Source: Candidatus Kuenenia stuttgartensis (GTDB taxonomy: Bacteria > Planctomycetota > Planctomycetia > Isosphaerales > Isosphaeraceae). From it: a DNA stretch of 37,126 bases. The stretch covers positions 1 to 37,126 of the forward strand of contig CAMCFM010000002.1 of the NCBI GenBank assembly GCA_945874095.1. Direction: 5' to 3'. A program made the translations under genes and the position numbers. This document shows, one piece after another, positions 8,620 through 17,381 of the stretch; the stretch's first letter is position 1, and every line of letters starts with the position of its first letter. The notes below the pieces were generated by a model that saw only the letters and a list, made by a program, of their open reading frames with translations, made no database searches and was not told where the DNA came from.

Positions 8620-8995
8620 GATCCGGCACTCCTTGCCTGTTTAACTGCATCAATTTCTAAATCCTGCCTGATTTGCGTTTTTCGTCAAGGCCGGTTCCGA
8701 TCGGAAATGTGGAACATCAAGTTTTTAAACGAACCGTGAGCTATCACCGTGCGACTGGTTCTTTGACGGTCTTGGCGCTAGCCCCTTTTAAACCGGAAGT
8801 TATGTTCGGCCTGTTCCTTAATTTCCACAAGCTTCATTCTTGGACAGTTCCTTAGGTCGACCTATGTTTGGACTTGTACAATTTCAAAACCTTTGTAAAA
8901 TGTTCAATATTGATTGGCGTGAATCAGTGATTCCAAGTGGGGTTGGACACGATTTTCATAGATCCAATCCTCATCTATTCGAGTGGCTCTCCTAA
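8620..8995. other. Divergent intergenic region with repeat copy A
   Basis: A 376-bp gap between divergently transcribed genes, so it should hold promoters for both. It contains one copy of the GGTCTTGGCGCTAGC element (8721-8796) and a perfect 12-bp palindrome, TAGGTCGACCTA, at 8853-8864. The last 120 bases are AT-rich, as expected for a promoter of the gene at 8996, but I could not assign -35/-10 boxes with confidence. No supported coding sequence. Confidence 0.5.
8721..8796 (+). repeat. Dispersed intergenic repeat, copy A
   Basis: Shares an ordered set of blocks with copy B at 27201-27270: a GTTTTTTAA-like block, CGAACCGTG, a spacer with CACCG, then CGGTCTTGGCGCTAGC and a C-rich end. Spacing between blocks is similar in both copies. 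Order and spacing make chance similarity unlikely. Function unknown. Confidence 0.7.
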
Positions 8996-9949
8996 ATGTG
9001 GACTCCTGAAGAATTAGAACCGGAATCGCTTTGCCTGGACTCAGGTGAAATTGGGATCTCTCCACAATGGCTCTGGTTCAGTGAGTCGAAGACCGTTCCT
9101 GAACGATTGGCCTCGGCATTATCTCCTCAATTCTGCCAACATATTGCAGTTTCGAATCCGACCGATTTCTTGCTCGCCAATCGTCATTCATTCAACCCTG
9201 GGGGTCAGATTTTTGTACTCGATGGATCCGAAGGCAGACAAGATCTGGTTCAACTCTGGTTACGTCATCTGAGACGCGACCCCCGTACCTCTGCCACTCC
9301 GATTCTGGTCTGGTCTCATGCCGGAAAGCTCCCCGATTTTGATTCGCATTCCGATTTTTTCTGGCTCCAGCCCGATGGAGTGATCGGTCGAAGCGGGTGG
9401 AGAGGCAGTGATCAATGGATCACCCGGGTTGAATCGATCCTGAAACTACGCCTCAAACGTCAATTCCATATTGATGTCCATCTTGATATGTCGAGTCGGC
9501 CTGAAGCTTTAGAGCGGACATCCGCTTGGATCCTGCACTGCGTTCGACTTGTGCCCTGGATGACCACCAAAACCGGTCGTTTGCGTCAGGCTGTTTTTGA
9601 GCTTGGCCAAAATGCGATCGAATGGGGGAATCATGGCGACACCTCTAAAACCGTCCATATCCGTCTCAGGGCCGACGACCGGAGCCTGCACCTGACCGTG
9701 ACCGATCAAGGCGTCGGTTTCGACCGTAACCACCTGCCCCATGCAGCTCATGAAGAAGATCCGATCCGCCACCTTGAAATCCGTGAACAACTCGGGCTTC
9801 GCGATGGAGGATTTGGAATACTTGTCACCCGTGGACTCGTTGACAAACTTTCTTACAATACTGCTGGGAATACCGTTCTGGTCACACTTCGTCATAACCA
9901 GAACGATCGCTGCTCAAAACACCGCGAATCATTGAGCTCTACCAGCTGA
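8996..9949 (+). CDS. Histidine-kinase-type ATPase protein with degenerate receiver-like N-terminus
   Basis: A 317-residue soluble protein. The C-terminal part (about residues 160-300) is an HATPase_c domain of the RsbW/anti-sigma type: N-box with E202 and N206 in FELGQNAIEWGN, G1 box DQGVGF (237-242) and G2 box GLRDGGFGI (267-275). No phospho-accepting histidine domain is visible. The N-terminal part (about 70-150) resembles a receiver fold, with an Asp (D76) at the end of a hydrophobic strand (QIFVLD) and a TPILVWSH strand. The usual acidic pair and the conserved Lys are not clear. It probably takes part in partner-switching or signalling. No STAS or sigma gene is adjacent. The 3' end overlaps the convergent epimerase gene by 21 bp. 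Confidence 0.75.
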   Translation: MWTPEELEPESLCLDSGEIGISPQWLWFSESKTVPERLASALSPQFCQHIAVSNPTDFLLANRHSFNPGGQIFVLDGSEGRQDLVQLWLRHLRRDPRTSATPILVWSHAGKLPDFDSHSDFFWLQPDGVIGRSGWRGSDQWITRVESILKLRLKRQFHIDVHLDMSSRPEALERTSAWILHCVRLVPWMTTKTGRLRQAVFELGQNAIEWGNHGDTSKTVHIRLRADDRSLHLTVTDQGVGFDRNHLPHAAHEEDPIRHLEIREQLGLRDGGFGILVTRGLVDKLSYNTAGNTVLVTLRHNQNDRCSKHRESLSSTS

Positions 9950-10942
9950 CTTCCGACTCGTTATTCGTATGTCAAGAATCTCAGACTGCCCTGGATCCAG
10001 CACCCTCAGGCCCCCATCAATTCCCTTTTGCGCAAGGTTTATGGCGTCCGTCGTCTGCGTGTAAGGCTCAAGTGCAATTGACTTTGCATTCCACGACGGT
10101 GTGAATACGACGAGTTCGGAAAACGGCCTTGGAGTCGATAATACAATCTCCCACCCGATCGCTTTATCCATTAATAAGCTCTCCACCCGGCCGTCAGCGT
10201 TATGGGCCAGATCCGTTAAAACATCGTCTGCCTTTAATCCTCTTAATGGTAATCCGTTGCGAAAATCCAGCGAGGCTGGCAGAGCCTCTTTGACTCCGGT
10301 TGGCAGGAACTGCTCCAGATGCCATCTGCGAGATGCTGGAATGACCACTCTCGTGTCATCAACATTCCCAGCCTTTGATAACGGGAGAAGGAAATACGTG
10401 TGATATCCCAGCCCCCAAGGCAGTCGCCTTGTGTCCGGGTTCGTCACTTTGGCTGTCGCTCTAAGATCCTGTTTTGTAAGAGTATATGTGATTTCCAGCT
10501 TGGCATCCGCAGGCCAGTGTTGAAGATGCTCCGGAGCATCTTTCGATAGTTGCCATTCCGCTGTGACCTCCGCAAAATCGGTTTCAGCCCGTTTTTCCGT
10601 CACGCGCCAGACAGAACGAAGGGCGAATCCATGAATTGCATTTCCTCCATTATTCACTGGAGTGTTGTAAGTCTTTCCATCCCAATGAAACTGGCCTTTC
10701 TGGATGCGATTCGGAAACGGAAATAATACAGGGTTTCCAAATCGTGAAGGAGATGCCTTCAGCGCCGCAAAGTCTGTTGGCTCCATCAAAACTGGCACAG
10801 GCTTTCCATCCACCAACAAATGCAATTCAAACAGGTTCCAGCCCAAAGTTGGCGAAATCCGTGCCGAGACACCTGAGGAAGGTTCAGAGAGTTGGATCAC
10901 CTGAACGGATTCGATCAGCTCTTCATGAATTTGAAATGCCAT
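9929..10942 (-). CDS. Aldose 1-epimerase family protein (GalM-like)
   Basis: A 337-residue protein of the galactose mutarotase fold, expected to interconvert alpha and beta anomers of aldoses or a phosphorylated sugar in the cytoplasm. Seen: FPFPNRI (74-80), the catalytic-type histidines H104 in NAIHGFA and H181 in GLGYHTYF, and the general-base glutamate E292 in IALEPYT. These positions match the family layout. The exact sugar cannot be told from sequence. The gene stands alone on the minus strand, divergent from the dehydrogenase gene (132 bp between them) and overlapping the 3' end of the ATPase gene. Confidence 0.87.
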   Translation of the reverse strand: MAFQIHEELIESVQVIQLSEPSSGVSARISPTLGWNLFELHLLVDGKPVPVLMEPTDFAALKASPSRFGNPVLFPFPNRIQKGQFHWDGKTYNTPVNNGGNAIHGFALRSVWRVTEKRAETDFAEVTAEWQLSKDAPEHLQHWPADAKLEITYTLTKQDLRATAKVTNPDTRRLPWGLGYHTYFLLPLSKAGNVDDTRVVIPASRRWHLEQFLPTGVKEALPASLDFRNGLPLRGLKADDVLTDLAHNADGRVESLLMDKAIGWEIVLSTPRPFSELVVFTPSWNAKSIALEPYTQTTDAINLAQKGIDGGLRVLDPGQSEILDIRITSRKSAGRAQ

Positions 10943-11074
10943 GTTCGATCAATTCCTTGAAAAATCAGTGTTGATGAGAGATTCGTAGTTGTGAGATTTC
11001 CTGTGATCTGAACATAATAAACAATGTGTCCGGAAAGTCCCTGATCATTTCTCCAAAAAAAGGGAATTGCTAGA

Positions 11075-12133
11075 GTGCAAATCATAAGCGATACGGTTTT
11101 GACCGATTTTGTCACTGCGATTTTTGTCGCCGTTGGCGTCCCTGCTGAATCCTCAAGTACTGTTGCCAAAAGTCTGGTAGGAGCCAACTTGTGTGGCCAC
11201 GATTCGCATGGAGTTCTGAGGATCCCACAATATGTCGATTTTATCAAATCAGGGGCCTATCAGCCAAACTCGGAATTGCACGTGGAATCGGATCAAGGTG
11301 CGGTCGTAACTGTCGATGGTGGATGGGGTCTGGGGCAGGTACAGTCGCACAGGCTTCTGGACATGATCATTCCCAAGGCTCGTAAATTCGGTTTGGCATC
11401 AGGCGCAGGCCGCAACTTTGGTCACATTGGCCGGCTTGGCGAATATGCCGAACGGGTCGCCGGCGAAGGTATGATTTTAATGGCCACCGTGAATAATTGT
11501 GGAGCTGGCCAAAGGGTCGCCCCACCGGGCGGAACTGAGCCTCGATTGGGCACCAATCCGCTCTGTCTGGGGGTTCCGACAGGGAATCAGCCAGTGATTC
11601 TTGATTTTGGAACAAGCATTGTCGCCGAAGGCAAAGTTCGCTCCTATTTTATGAACGATCGCAAGCCGGTTCCAGAAGGCTGGCTGCTAAATCCCGAGGG
11701 TGATCCAACCACCGACAGTCACGTGCTTTACGAGAAGCCTCTCGGCAGTATTCTGCCCATGGGTGGCCCTCAGGCCTATAAAGGTTTCGGGCTGGCATTC
11801 GTACTTGACATTCTCGCCGGAGGCCTGACTGGCGGTCAGTCTGCATATCCAGATGCCCCTCCTGCCAAGGGCAATAACGTCTTTTTCCTCATCATTCAGC
11901 CGACGTTTTTTGCAGGAGCCGATCACCTCTTGAACGAAGCCGTCGGGCTTTCCGGATACGTAAAATCGAGCAAGCTCCGCGAAGGCTTTGAGCAGATTCT
12001 ACTGCCAGGCGATCCAGAACAGATCAATCGTAAATCCCGCCTGACAAATGGGATACCAATCGAAGATTCGCATTGGCTGAAGCTCTCTGAATTGGCTCGG
12101 CAGTTGGATGTACCAGTTCCAGAACTGGGATAG
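11075..12133 (+). CDS. Malate/L-lactate-type dehydrogenase (Ldh_2 family)
   Basis: A 352-residue NAD(P)-dependent oxidoreductase of the malate/lactate/sulfolactate/ureidoglycolate family. The hallmark GHDSHGVLRIPQY is at residues 41-53 with the catalytic-type H45. NFGHIGRLGEY and GTNPLCLGVP follow, and YKGFGLAFVLDILAGGLTGG lies near the C-terminal nucleotide-binding part. The start is GTG at 11075, with AAAGGGA about nine bases before it. The substrate is not predictable. It is monocistronic by context and is followed by a long hairpin. Confidence 0.88.
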   Translation: MQIISDTVLTDFVTAIFVAVGVPAESSSTVAKSLVGANLCGHDSHGVLRIPQYVDFIKSGAYQPNSELHVESDQGAVVTVDGGWGLGQVQSHRLLDMIIPKARKFGLASGAGRNFGHIGRLGEYAERVAGEGMILMATVNNCGAGQRVAPPGGTEPRLGTNPLCLGVPTGNQPVILDFGTSIVAEGKVRSYFMNDRKPVPEGWLLNPEGDPTTDSHVLYEKPLGSILPMGGPQAYKGFGLAFVLDILAGGLTGGQSAYPDAPPAKGNNVFFLIIQPTFFAGADHLLNEAVGLSGYVKSSKLREGFEQILLPGDPEQINRKSRLTNGIPIEDSHWLKLSELARQLDVPVPELG

Positions 12134-12143
12134 TCGTATAAGG

Positions 12144-12199
12144 GTGAATCGAAGTCATGTCGTGAGATAGGCTTAAGGGTTTATCTCATGACGATTCAC
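12144..12199 (+). terminator. Long imperfect stem-loop after the Ldh_2 gene
   Basis: GTGAATCG at 12144-12151 pairs with CGATTCAC at 12192-12199, and GTGAGATA (12162-12169) pairs with TATCTCAT (12182-12189) across a bulge. It lies 11 bp after the stop codon. No T-run follows directly, so a terminator is likely but not proven. It could instead be a processing or stability hairpin. Confidence 0.5.
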
Positions 12200-12315
12200 T
12201 GTCGTCAGCGGAAGGGCTCAATTTTTTATTTTTTCATCTATCCGAAAACTAGGAATTCATTATTATCAGGATGAAATCAGATGGTGCCAGAACGATCTGC
12301 CAGGGAAGGCTGTCG

Positions 12316-13371
12316 ATGCAAACCAAGCATGCCAAGAATCAAAAAATAAATGCGTTCCTGATTGGAACTGGTGGACAAGGTGCCCGTCGTGGATATTCCA
12401 TAAAATTATCCAATGGCTGGAACCTCGCTGGTGTGTATGATACAGATTCGAATCGAGCCAGCAGTATGGCTAAAAAATGGAAATGCAAAAGCTATTCCGA
12501 AGTGCTGTCAGGAATCAGAGACAAAGACATTGATGTGGTGGTGATTGCAACTCCGCCTTCATATCATGACGAACTGATCGAAATGGCGATTGATGCGGGT
12601 AAGCACGTTCTTTGTGAAAAACCGCTCACAATCCATAGTGAATCAGCTCAAAAGCTAGCGGAAAAATCTGAAGCCAAAGGGGTGATTCTGGCAACAGGTT
12701 TTAATCATCGATTCTATAAACCTGTTTTGGATGCCGTAGAACTGATTAAAAATCAGGCGTTTGGTGAATTGATCCAGATCAATGGGAGGATTGGGCAAAA
12801 GCCGGATGAGCAAGACCTAAATGGCTGGCTGGGTAATAATCGAATCTCGGGAGGTGGGGTACTAACAGATAATGGGTCGCATTTAATCGACCTGATTCAA
12901 TTATTTATCGGACAGGTGAATCAACCGCAAGATGTTCAAATGAAATGGGACAAGATGCGTAGTCATATTGAAATATTTGCCAGTGCGAATCTGACTGGAT
13001 CAAATGGGTGCAAGGCTTTTATGGAGTGTAGCTGGATGGATTCAGATGAGCCCTATCTTAGGATGGAATTGGTATGTGATCGAGGTAGAATTCGGATCTC
13101 AGCATTTCCCTGGCGGCTGGAACTCGATCCAACCGATGGTCAGAGAACTTTTCGGAATTATTTGAAAGAACGAATTCTTATGAAACTTTACGGTTTCAAA
13201 TCGCCCGGCCTCGAACCAAGTCTGATGCGTGAAATGGAATCCATCAGAGAACAAATTGTCGGTGATGGGATCAAATTCAACAACGTCAACTTTGCAACAG
13301 GTTTTGACGGCGCAAACGTTTCAAAGACGATTTCATCCATTCTGAATGCAACCATTGGTATGAAACGATGA
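12316..13371 (+). CDS. Gfo/Idh/MocA family oxidoreductase
   Basis: An NAD(P)-dependent sugar or cyclitol oxidoreductase, 351 residues from the chosen start. The Rossmann motif IGTGGQG is near residues 16-22, and CEKPL with the conserved EKP is near 100-104. GGGVLTDNGSHLIDL carries the DxxxH pair used in catalysis by this family. An ATG at 12271 would add 15 residues, but GGAAGG sits at correct spacing before 12316. As first gene of the glycan cluster it probably prepares a nucleotide-sugar precursor or modifies a sugar. Its base composition is noticeably more AT-rich than the oxidase operon. The stop overlaps the next start (ATGA). Confidence 0.85.
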   Translation: MQTKHAKNQKINAFLIGTGGQGARRGYSIKLSNGWNLAGVYDTDSNRASSMAKKWKCKSYSEVLSGIRDKDIDVVVIATPPSYHDELIEMAIDAGKHVLCEKPLTIHSESAQKLAEKSEAKGVILATGFNHRFYKPVLDAVELIKNQAFGELIQINGRIGQKPDEQDLNGWLGNNRISGGGVLTDNGSHLIDLIQLFIGQVNQPQDVQMKWDKMRSHIEIFASANLTGSNGCKAFMECSWMDSDEPYLRMELVCDRGRIRISAFPWRLELDPTDGQRTFRNYLKERILMKLYGFKSPGLEPSLMREMESIREQIVGDGIKFNNVNFATGFDGANVSKTISSILNATIGMKR

Positions 13372-14117
13372 AAGCATATCCAGTCATCACTGCGCATGGG
13401 ATATCTGATACGGATTGCAACAGCCCGACACACGTCTCATTAAAAAATCTACAAGGCTGGTTACAAGATTGCAATCGCAACCAAGTTCATTTCGAGACTT
13501 TGGAATCCGTAGTAAGCAATAAAAATAAGATCGCGGCTTGTCTCACATTTGATGACGCTTTGAGTTCGATTCTGAAATGTGTAGAATACTTGCCATCGCC
13601 TGGGACGATATTTGTCGTAACGGATTATGTCGGTAAATTAAATCGTTGGAACGGACAGCCTTCGTGGGTCACTGAAGAGCTTTGCCTTTCATGGACGCAG
13701 ATCAAGGAATTAAATCTCGAAGGTTGGTGCATTGGAGCGCACTCGTGTTCTCATCCAGATTTTGATAAGTGTCGTGCAAAACAAATTCGAAATGAGATTG
13801 AAACGTCCAAGAAAACAATTGAAGATCAGATTGGACAAAAGTGCAGCCACTTTGCTTATCCTTATGGAATTGCTCCCAGAATAGCCCAGGAAATTGTTGA
13901 GGAATACGGAATGGGTGGATATGGAACAGAGCCTGGCTGGGTTGGTCCGCGGGATCCATTAAATTGTTTACCTAGAATTGATATTTATGACCTGGTTCGT
14001 AGCGGAATGGCATCGGATTGGGCTTGGAGCGAGCCTGATCAGATGGATCTGAAGATCATGAAATATAAAAGATGGGTTGGTTCTGGGCTTCGAAATATCA
14101 GGCGGATTGCATCATGA
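13368..14117 (+). CDS. Polysaccharide deacetylase family protein (NodB-like)
   Basis: A metal-dependent carbohydrate esterase-4-type protein of 249 residues, expected to remove N- or O-acetyl groups from a glycan or glycolipid. Motif 1 TFDD is at residues 60-63 and the metal-binding HxxxH (H125, H129 in AHSCSHPDF) is motif 2. FAYPYG is the usual third motif. No signal peptide is visible, so it may act in the cytoplasm on a lipid-linked or nucleotide-linked intermediate, though the family is more often exported. It overlaps the oxidoreductase and the following methyltransferase by 4 bp each, indicating translational coupling. Confidence 0.85.
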   Translation: MKAYPVITAHGISDTDCNSPTHVSLKNLQGWLQDCNRNQVHFETLESVVSNKNKIAACLTFDDALSSILKCVEYLPSPGTIFVVTDYVGKLNRWNGQPSWVTEELCLSWTQIKELNLEGWCIGAHSCSHPDFDKCRAKQIRNEIETSKKTIEDQIGQKCSHFAYPYGIAPRIAQEIVEEYGMGGYGTEPGWVGPRDPLNCLPRIDIYDLVRSGMASDWAWSEPDQMDLKIMKYKRWVGSGLRNIRRIAS

Positions 14118-15208
14118 TTGTCATGGATAACAATAGGAATTCTTGTAATCCCGATGGCTCAATAAAGAGATTAGGCTCGTTGGAGCCTGTTTGCAATTTG
14201 TGTCATTCAGAAATTTCAGAGATAGGTCATAAAAAGCTTCGAGTTGAATGTCTAAATTGTGGGAAAGTCTTTAAAGAAGTGGCTGGATTTCTGGATTTGA
14301 GAATCCGTTCGGATCGGTATTTGAGTTTAAATCAGGAGCGTCAGAAAGCAGAGCGATTGTCCCATTATGAAAGTCAGGAATCACTTGAGCAACTCACACG
14401 CCGGTATTATCAAATAACAGCTGATGTGTCAACAGAAAGGCGAGAGCGTTTTGTGAGGCACGTATTGGATGCGGAATTGAGAGGAGCCGCTTTATTAAAA
14501 CGTATCCCTGAAAAAGCAACGATTTTAGAGCTTGGTACAGGAACTGGCGGATTTATGGGGGCTGCATTAAAGGCTGGTAGAAATGCTGTTGGTGTCGATA
14601 TCGCATCCCGATGGCTTGTAGTTGCTCGAAAACGAATCATGGAAATGGGGTTTCAAAGTCCTGCAACACTTTATCCAGCTTGTGCTGAGAAGCTTCCTTG
14701 GCCTGACAATACATTTGATTCTGTGGTGGCCGATAGCTTGCTGGAGCACTTGGAGAATCCTGAATCTGCCATTACGGAAATGTTTCGCGTTACGAAGCCT
14801 GGTGGTACGATCCTGATATGGTCACCGAACCGATATTGGCCGGGCGTTGATCCGCATGTTGGTTTATTTGGTGTAGGATATCTAAACCGGTCATGGGCAG
14901 AGAAGTATGTGCAATGGAGGCGTGGTGATATTCACTGGCCTCTATCGCGATCACCTAAAATTTGGTCAAAAATGGCTTTAGAGGTGCTAAACTCTAGTGA
15001 AGTGCAATATCAGGCAGCAGACTTCAGTGGGTGGCCGATAACCGATAAATCCATACGGGCACGCATTGCAAGATTGCTGGGTCGAATGACGAAAACACCT
15101 TTTATGTCGATCATCATGACGCAAATCGGTCCTGTCGGTGAGATCAGAATTGTTAAGCCCGTAATGGACCTGGATTCACATCATATGAATCAGGTCGAGG
15201 TGTTTTAA
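14114..15208 (+). CDS. SAM-dependent methyltransferase with N-terminal zinc ribbon
   Basis: A 364-residue protein. Residues 27-49 hold two CxxC pairs (C27/C30 and C46/C49), a zinc-ribbon or Trm112-like module. A class I methyltransferase domain follows, with the SAM-binding motif LELGTGTGG (about 138-146), VGVDIA at the strand-2 end, FDSVVADSLLEHL and FRVTKPGGTILIW. The C-terminal part, with PNRYWPG and further aromatic residues, may bind the acceptor. The ATG at 14114 overlaps the deacetylase stop and is preferred over an upstream ATG at 14072 inside that gene. It probably methylates a sugar or lipid carrier intermediate, from context only. It shares one base with the next start (TAATG). Confidence 0.83.
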   Translation: MIVMDNNRNSCNPDGSIKRLGSLEPVCNLCHSEISEIGHKKLRVECLNCGKVFKEVAGFLDLRIRSDRYLSLNQERQKAERLSHYESQESLEQLTRRYYQITADVSTERRERFVRHVLDAELRGAALLKRIPEKATILELGTGTGGFMGAALKAGRNAVGVDIASRWLVVARKRIMEMGFQSPATLYPACAEKLPWPDNTFDSVVADSLLEHLENPESAITEMFRVTKPGGTILIWSPNRYWPGVDPHVGLFGVGYLNRSWAEKYVQWRRGDIHWPLSRSPKIWSKMALEVLNSSEVQYQAADFSGWPITDKSIRARIARLLGRMTKTPFMSIIMTQIGPVGEIRIVKPVMDLDSHHMNQVEVF

Positions 15209-16566
15209 TGAGACGAGCATTCCCCAAATCATCAATAAGTCTGGCTTTTGCAGATCTATTCTCGCTATTCGTAAACCTTCTGATCTTCCGTAGCTTATAT
15301 CACACATGGGATCTGAAAAGTTATTCTGATTGGGAATGGCTTTCTGTATGGCTTGGGATATGCCTCCTGATACCTCGAAATGGACTCGAAATTGTAGCAC
15401 TTCGTGCAGCGATTCGACATCCTTTGCATTTAAGAGAATGGACGGCGATTGTTCTCGTAACACGTTCAATTCTCGGTTGTTTTGCATCCTTGATTTTCTT
15501 TGTGACAAGTTTGTCGATGAAGCCAGCAGATTCGAGCCTGATTCTACCCTTGGCATTAACGCTTGTTGCCTCTTCACTCTCTCCAGATATGGGACCTCGT
15601 GCTCAATTGCGATTTGCGAAGTCGAGCCTCATCATCATGTCAAGAAACGTTCTATTTCTCTTTTTCTTAAAACTGTACGGAATAATCTCTGAATTACCGT
15701 GCATGGCTGGATGGGCTTTGTTTACAGCGGAAGTGGGCTTATTGGTTTTCTGGTGTATTGATGCCTGGTTAAATCATGCATTTCCAGGTGGACGATGGAT
15801 GACACTGATACGACGTGCGTGGAGACCAATTCTGTTCAGTTCTTTTGAACAGTCGATCACTCGTTGGATTCGGGTTTTCTCCTGGAGTTGCGATGCATTG
15901 ATTCTAGGAATGATTGCACCTGCAATATGGCAGGAAGTGGCACCAGCGAGGAGATTCTTAATGACAGGCGTGATACCGGTTGCAGGATGGATTGGTACAC
16001 TTGGGCCTTTACTGACAAGGCAATCCGTCTTAGATGTGCAAATATTTTTTCAGAAAGGTTTACTCATTGCAATGTCTGTTACAGTTGTTTCCGCAACTGT
16101 GGCTTGTCTGTTTGGCGCCGAAATCATTGGCTCTGTATTTGGATTGAATAATGAAGCAGGATTACATTCTGATATTCTGGCTTTAAATGCTTTGCGATTT
16201 GCACCGATTGTGATCGCCATGTTGTCAGGGGCTTGTCTGACAGCCATCAAGGCTGATCGAATGGTTTCATTGCCGGGGTTGATTCACCTGACAGGCTTAT
16301 TCGTTGGGTCTATCTCAATCGCGTTTTTTCAGCAATCGGGTCTTGCATTTGGAATGATGGTTGTCATTGAATATGTATCCGCTCTGATTGGAGTCACAAT
16401 TGTATTACAAGTGATTGGTAAAAAGAAATCAAATGGCATCGAGCGAATTGATCTGAGAAAACAATCTCTGCGAGTCGATACGGGATCATTGCCTGGTGGA
16501 TCAGCTAAAATTCTAGCCGTCATGGACGGATCCAAGGATGAAAAATCGATTGGGGTGGTCAGGTGA
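15208..16566 (+). CDS. Multispanning membrane protein, polysaccharide flippase-like
   Basis: A 452-residue protein with roughly ten to twelve hydrophobic helices and basic loops. It is compatible in size and topology with the Wzx/MATE-like flippases that turn lipid-linked glycans across the membrane. I do not see a short motif that proves the family, so the call rests on topology and on its place between methyltransferases and glycosyltransferases. The last 45 residues are hydrophilic and probably cytoplasmic. The GTGA overlap with the next gene implies coupled translation. A polymerase or another polyprenyl transporter is a possible alternative. Confidence 0.65.
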   Translation: MRRAFPKSSISLAFADLFSLFVNLLIFRSLYHTWDLKSYSDWEWLSVWLGICLLIPRNGLEIVALRAAIRHPLHLREWTAIVLVTRSILGCFASLIFFVTSLSMKPADSSLILPLALTLVASSLSPDMGPRAQLRFAKSSLIIMSRNVLFLFFLKLYGIISELPCMAGWALFTAEVGLLVFWCIDAWLNHAFPGGRWMTLIRRAWRPILFSSFEQSITRWIRVFSWSCDALILGMIAPAIWQEVAPARRFLMTGVIPVAGWIGTLGPLLTRQSVLDVQIFFQKGLLIAMSVTVVSATVACLFGAEIIGSVFGLNNEAGLHSDILALNALRFAPIVIAMLSGACLTAIKADRMVSLPGLIHLTGLFVGSISIAFFQQSGLAFGMMVVIEYVSALIGVTIVLQVIGKKKSNGIERIDLRKQSLRVDTGSLPGGSAKILAVMDGSKDEKSIGVVR

Positions 16567-17381
16567 TTGATAATGCTGTGACTCTGGCTGAACCTGATTC
16601 ATATTTCGAGATGCTCGAGAGGTCTGCAACTGACCATTGGTGGTCGAACGGTGTGGAGTGGATTGAACGAAGGTGGATTCAGAACGAATTGAAACGGCAG
16701 TTGAGGAATTCGAGCATGAAATGGAACTGGCTCGATGTTGGATGTGGGACCGGCTTAAGGATGAGCCAATGGGCTGATTGGCAATGTTGGGATAACAGGG
16801 TTGGGCTGGAGCCAGAGCCTTCGGCTATGAAGTGTGTTATTGGTGACGACAAGCCGATGATTGTCAGGTGCGAATTACCTGGATTGCCATTTAAAACGGT
16901 CTTGTTCGACTTGGTCACCGGATTTGACGTCATTCAGCATATCCCGAAACCATTGCGTGAAAAGGCTTTAATGGAACTGTTCCAAGTGGTCAGGCCTGGT
17001 GGTGTTTTATTGTTTCGCACGAATGCGCCAGGTGTCTGGGGAGACACAGACTGTGATGATTCGATCGTTTCGAGTATTGAGCTGAACGGGTTTTTAATTC
17101 GGAATGGGTTTAAGATTATTCGGAGAAGTCACTATAATTTGGTAGGTGGTTTGGCTGAGGAGGTTTTGGTGCGCTACAAGAATTGCGTAAGCAGGCAAAA
17201 CAAGGGGAAAATGGCGTTTAAGACAGGGTTGCCCAGGCAGTGGCAGATTCGACCCAAAGGGCATCTGTTGGCGAGGTTGGTGGGGTGGATGGAGAGTCGA
17301 ATTGCTGGGACTGGACTTGTCAAAATTCCGTTTGGACATTCTTATTTAGTGATGGCACGCAAGGAAGTGGATCATGAATGA
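16563..17381 (+). CDS. Class I SAM-dependent methyltransferase
   Basis: A 272-residue protein starting at a GTG that overlaps the previous stop. The SAM-binding motif WLDVGCGTG is at about residues 56-64. It is followed by VGLEPEPSAM, the FDLVTGFDVIQHIP post-II region and VVRPGGVLLFRTN. The C-terminal third is basic. The context in a glycan cluster suggests sugar or lipid-carrier methylation, but the substrate is unknown. It overlaps the next glycosyltransferase gene by 8 bp. Confidence 0.83.
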   Translation: MIDNAVTLAEPDSYFEMLERSATDHWWSNGVEWIERRWIQNELKRQLRNSSMKWNWLDVGCGTGLRMSQWADWQCWDNRVGLEPEPSAMKCVIGDDKPMIVRCELPGLPFKTVLFDLVTGFDVIQHIPKPLREKALMELFQVVRPGGVLLFRTNAPGVWGDTDCDDSIVSSIELNGFLIRNGFKIIRRSHYNLVGGLAEEVLVRYKNCVSRQNKGKMAFKTGLPRQWQIRPKGHLLARLVGWMESRIAGTGLVKIPFGHSYLVMARKEVDHE

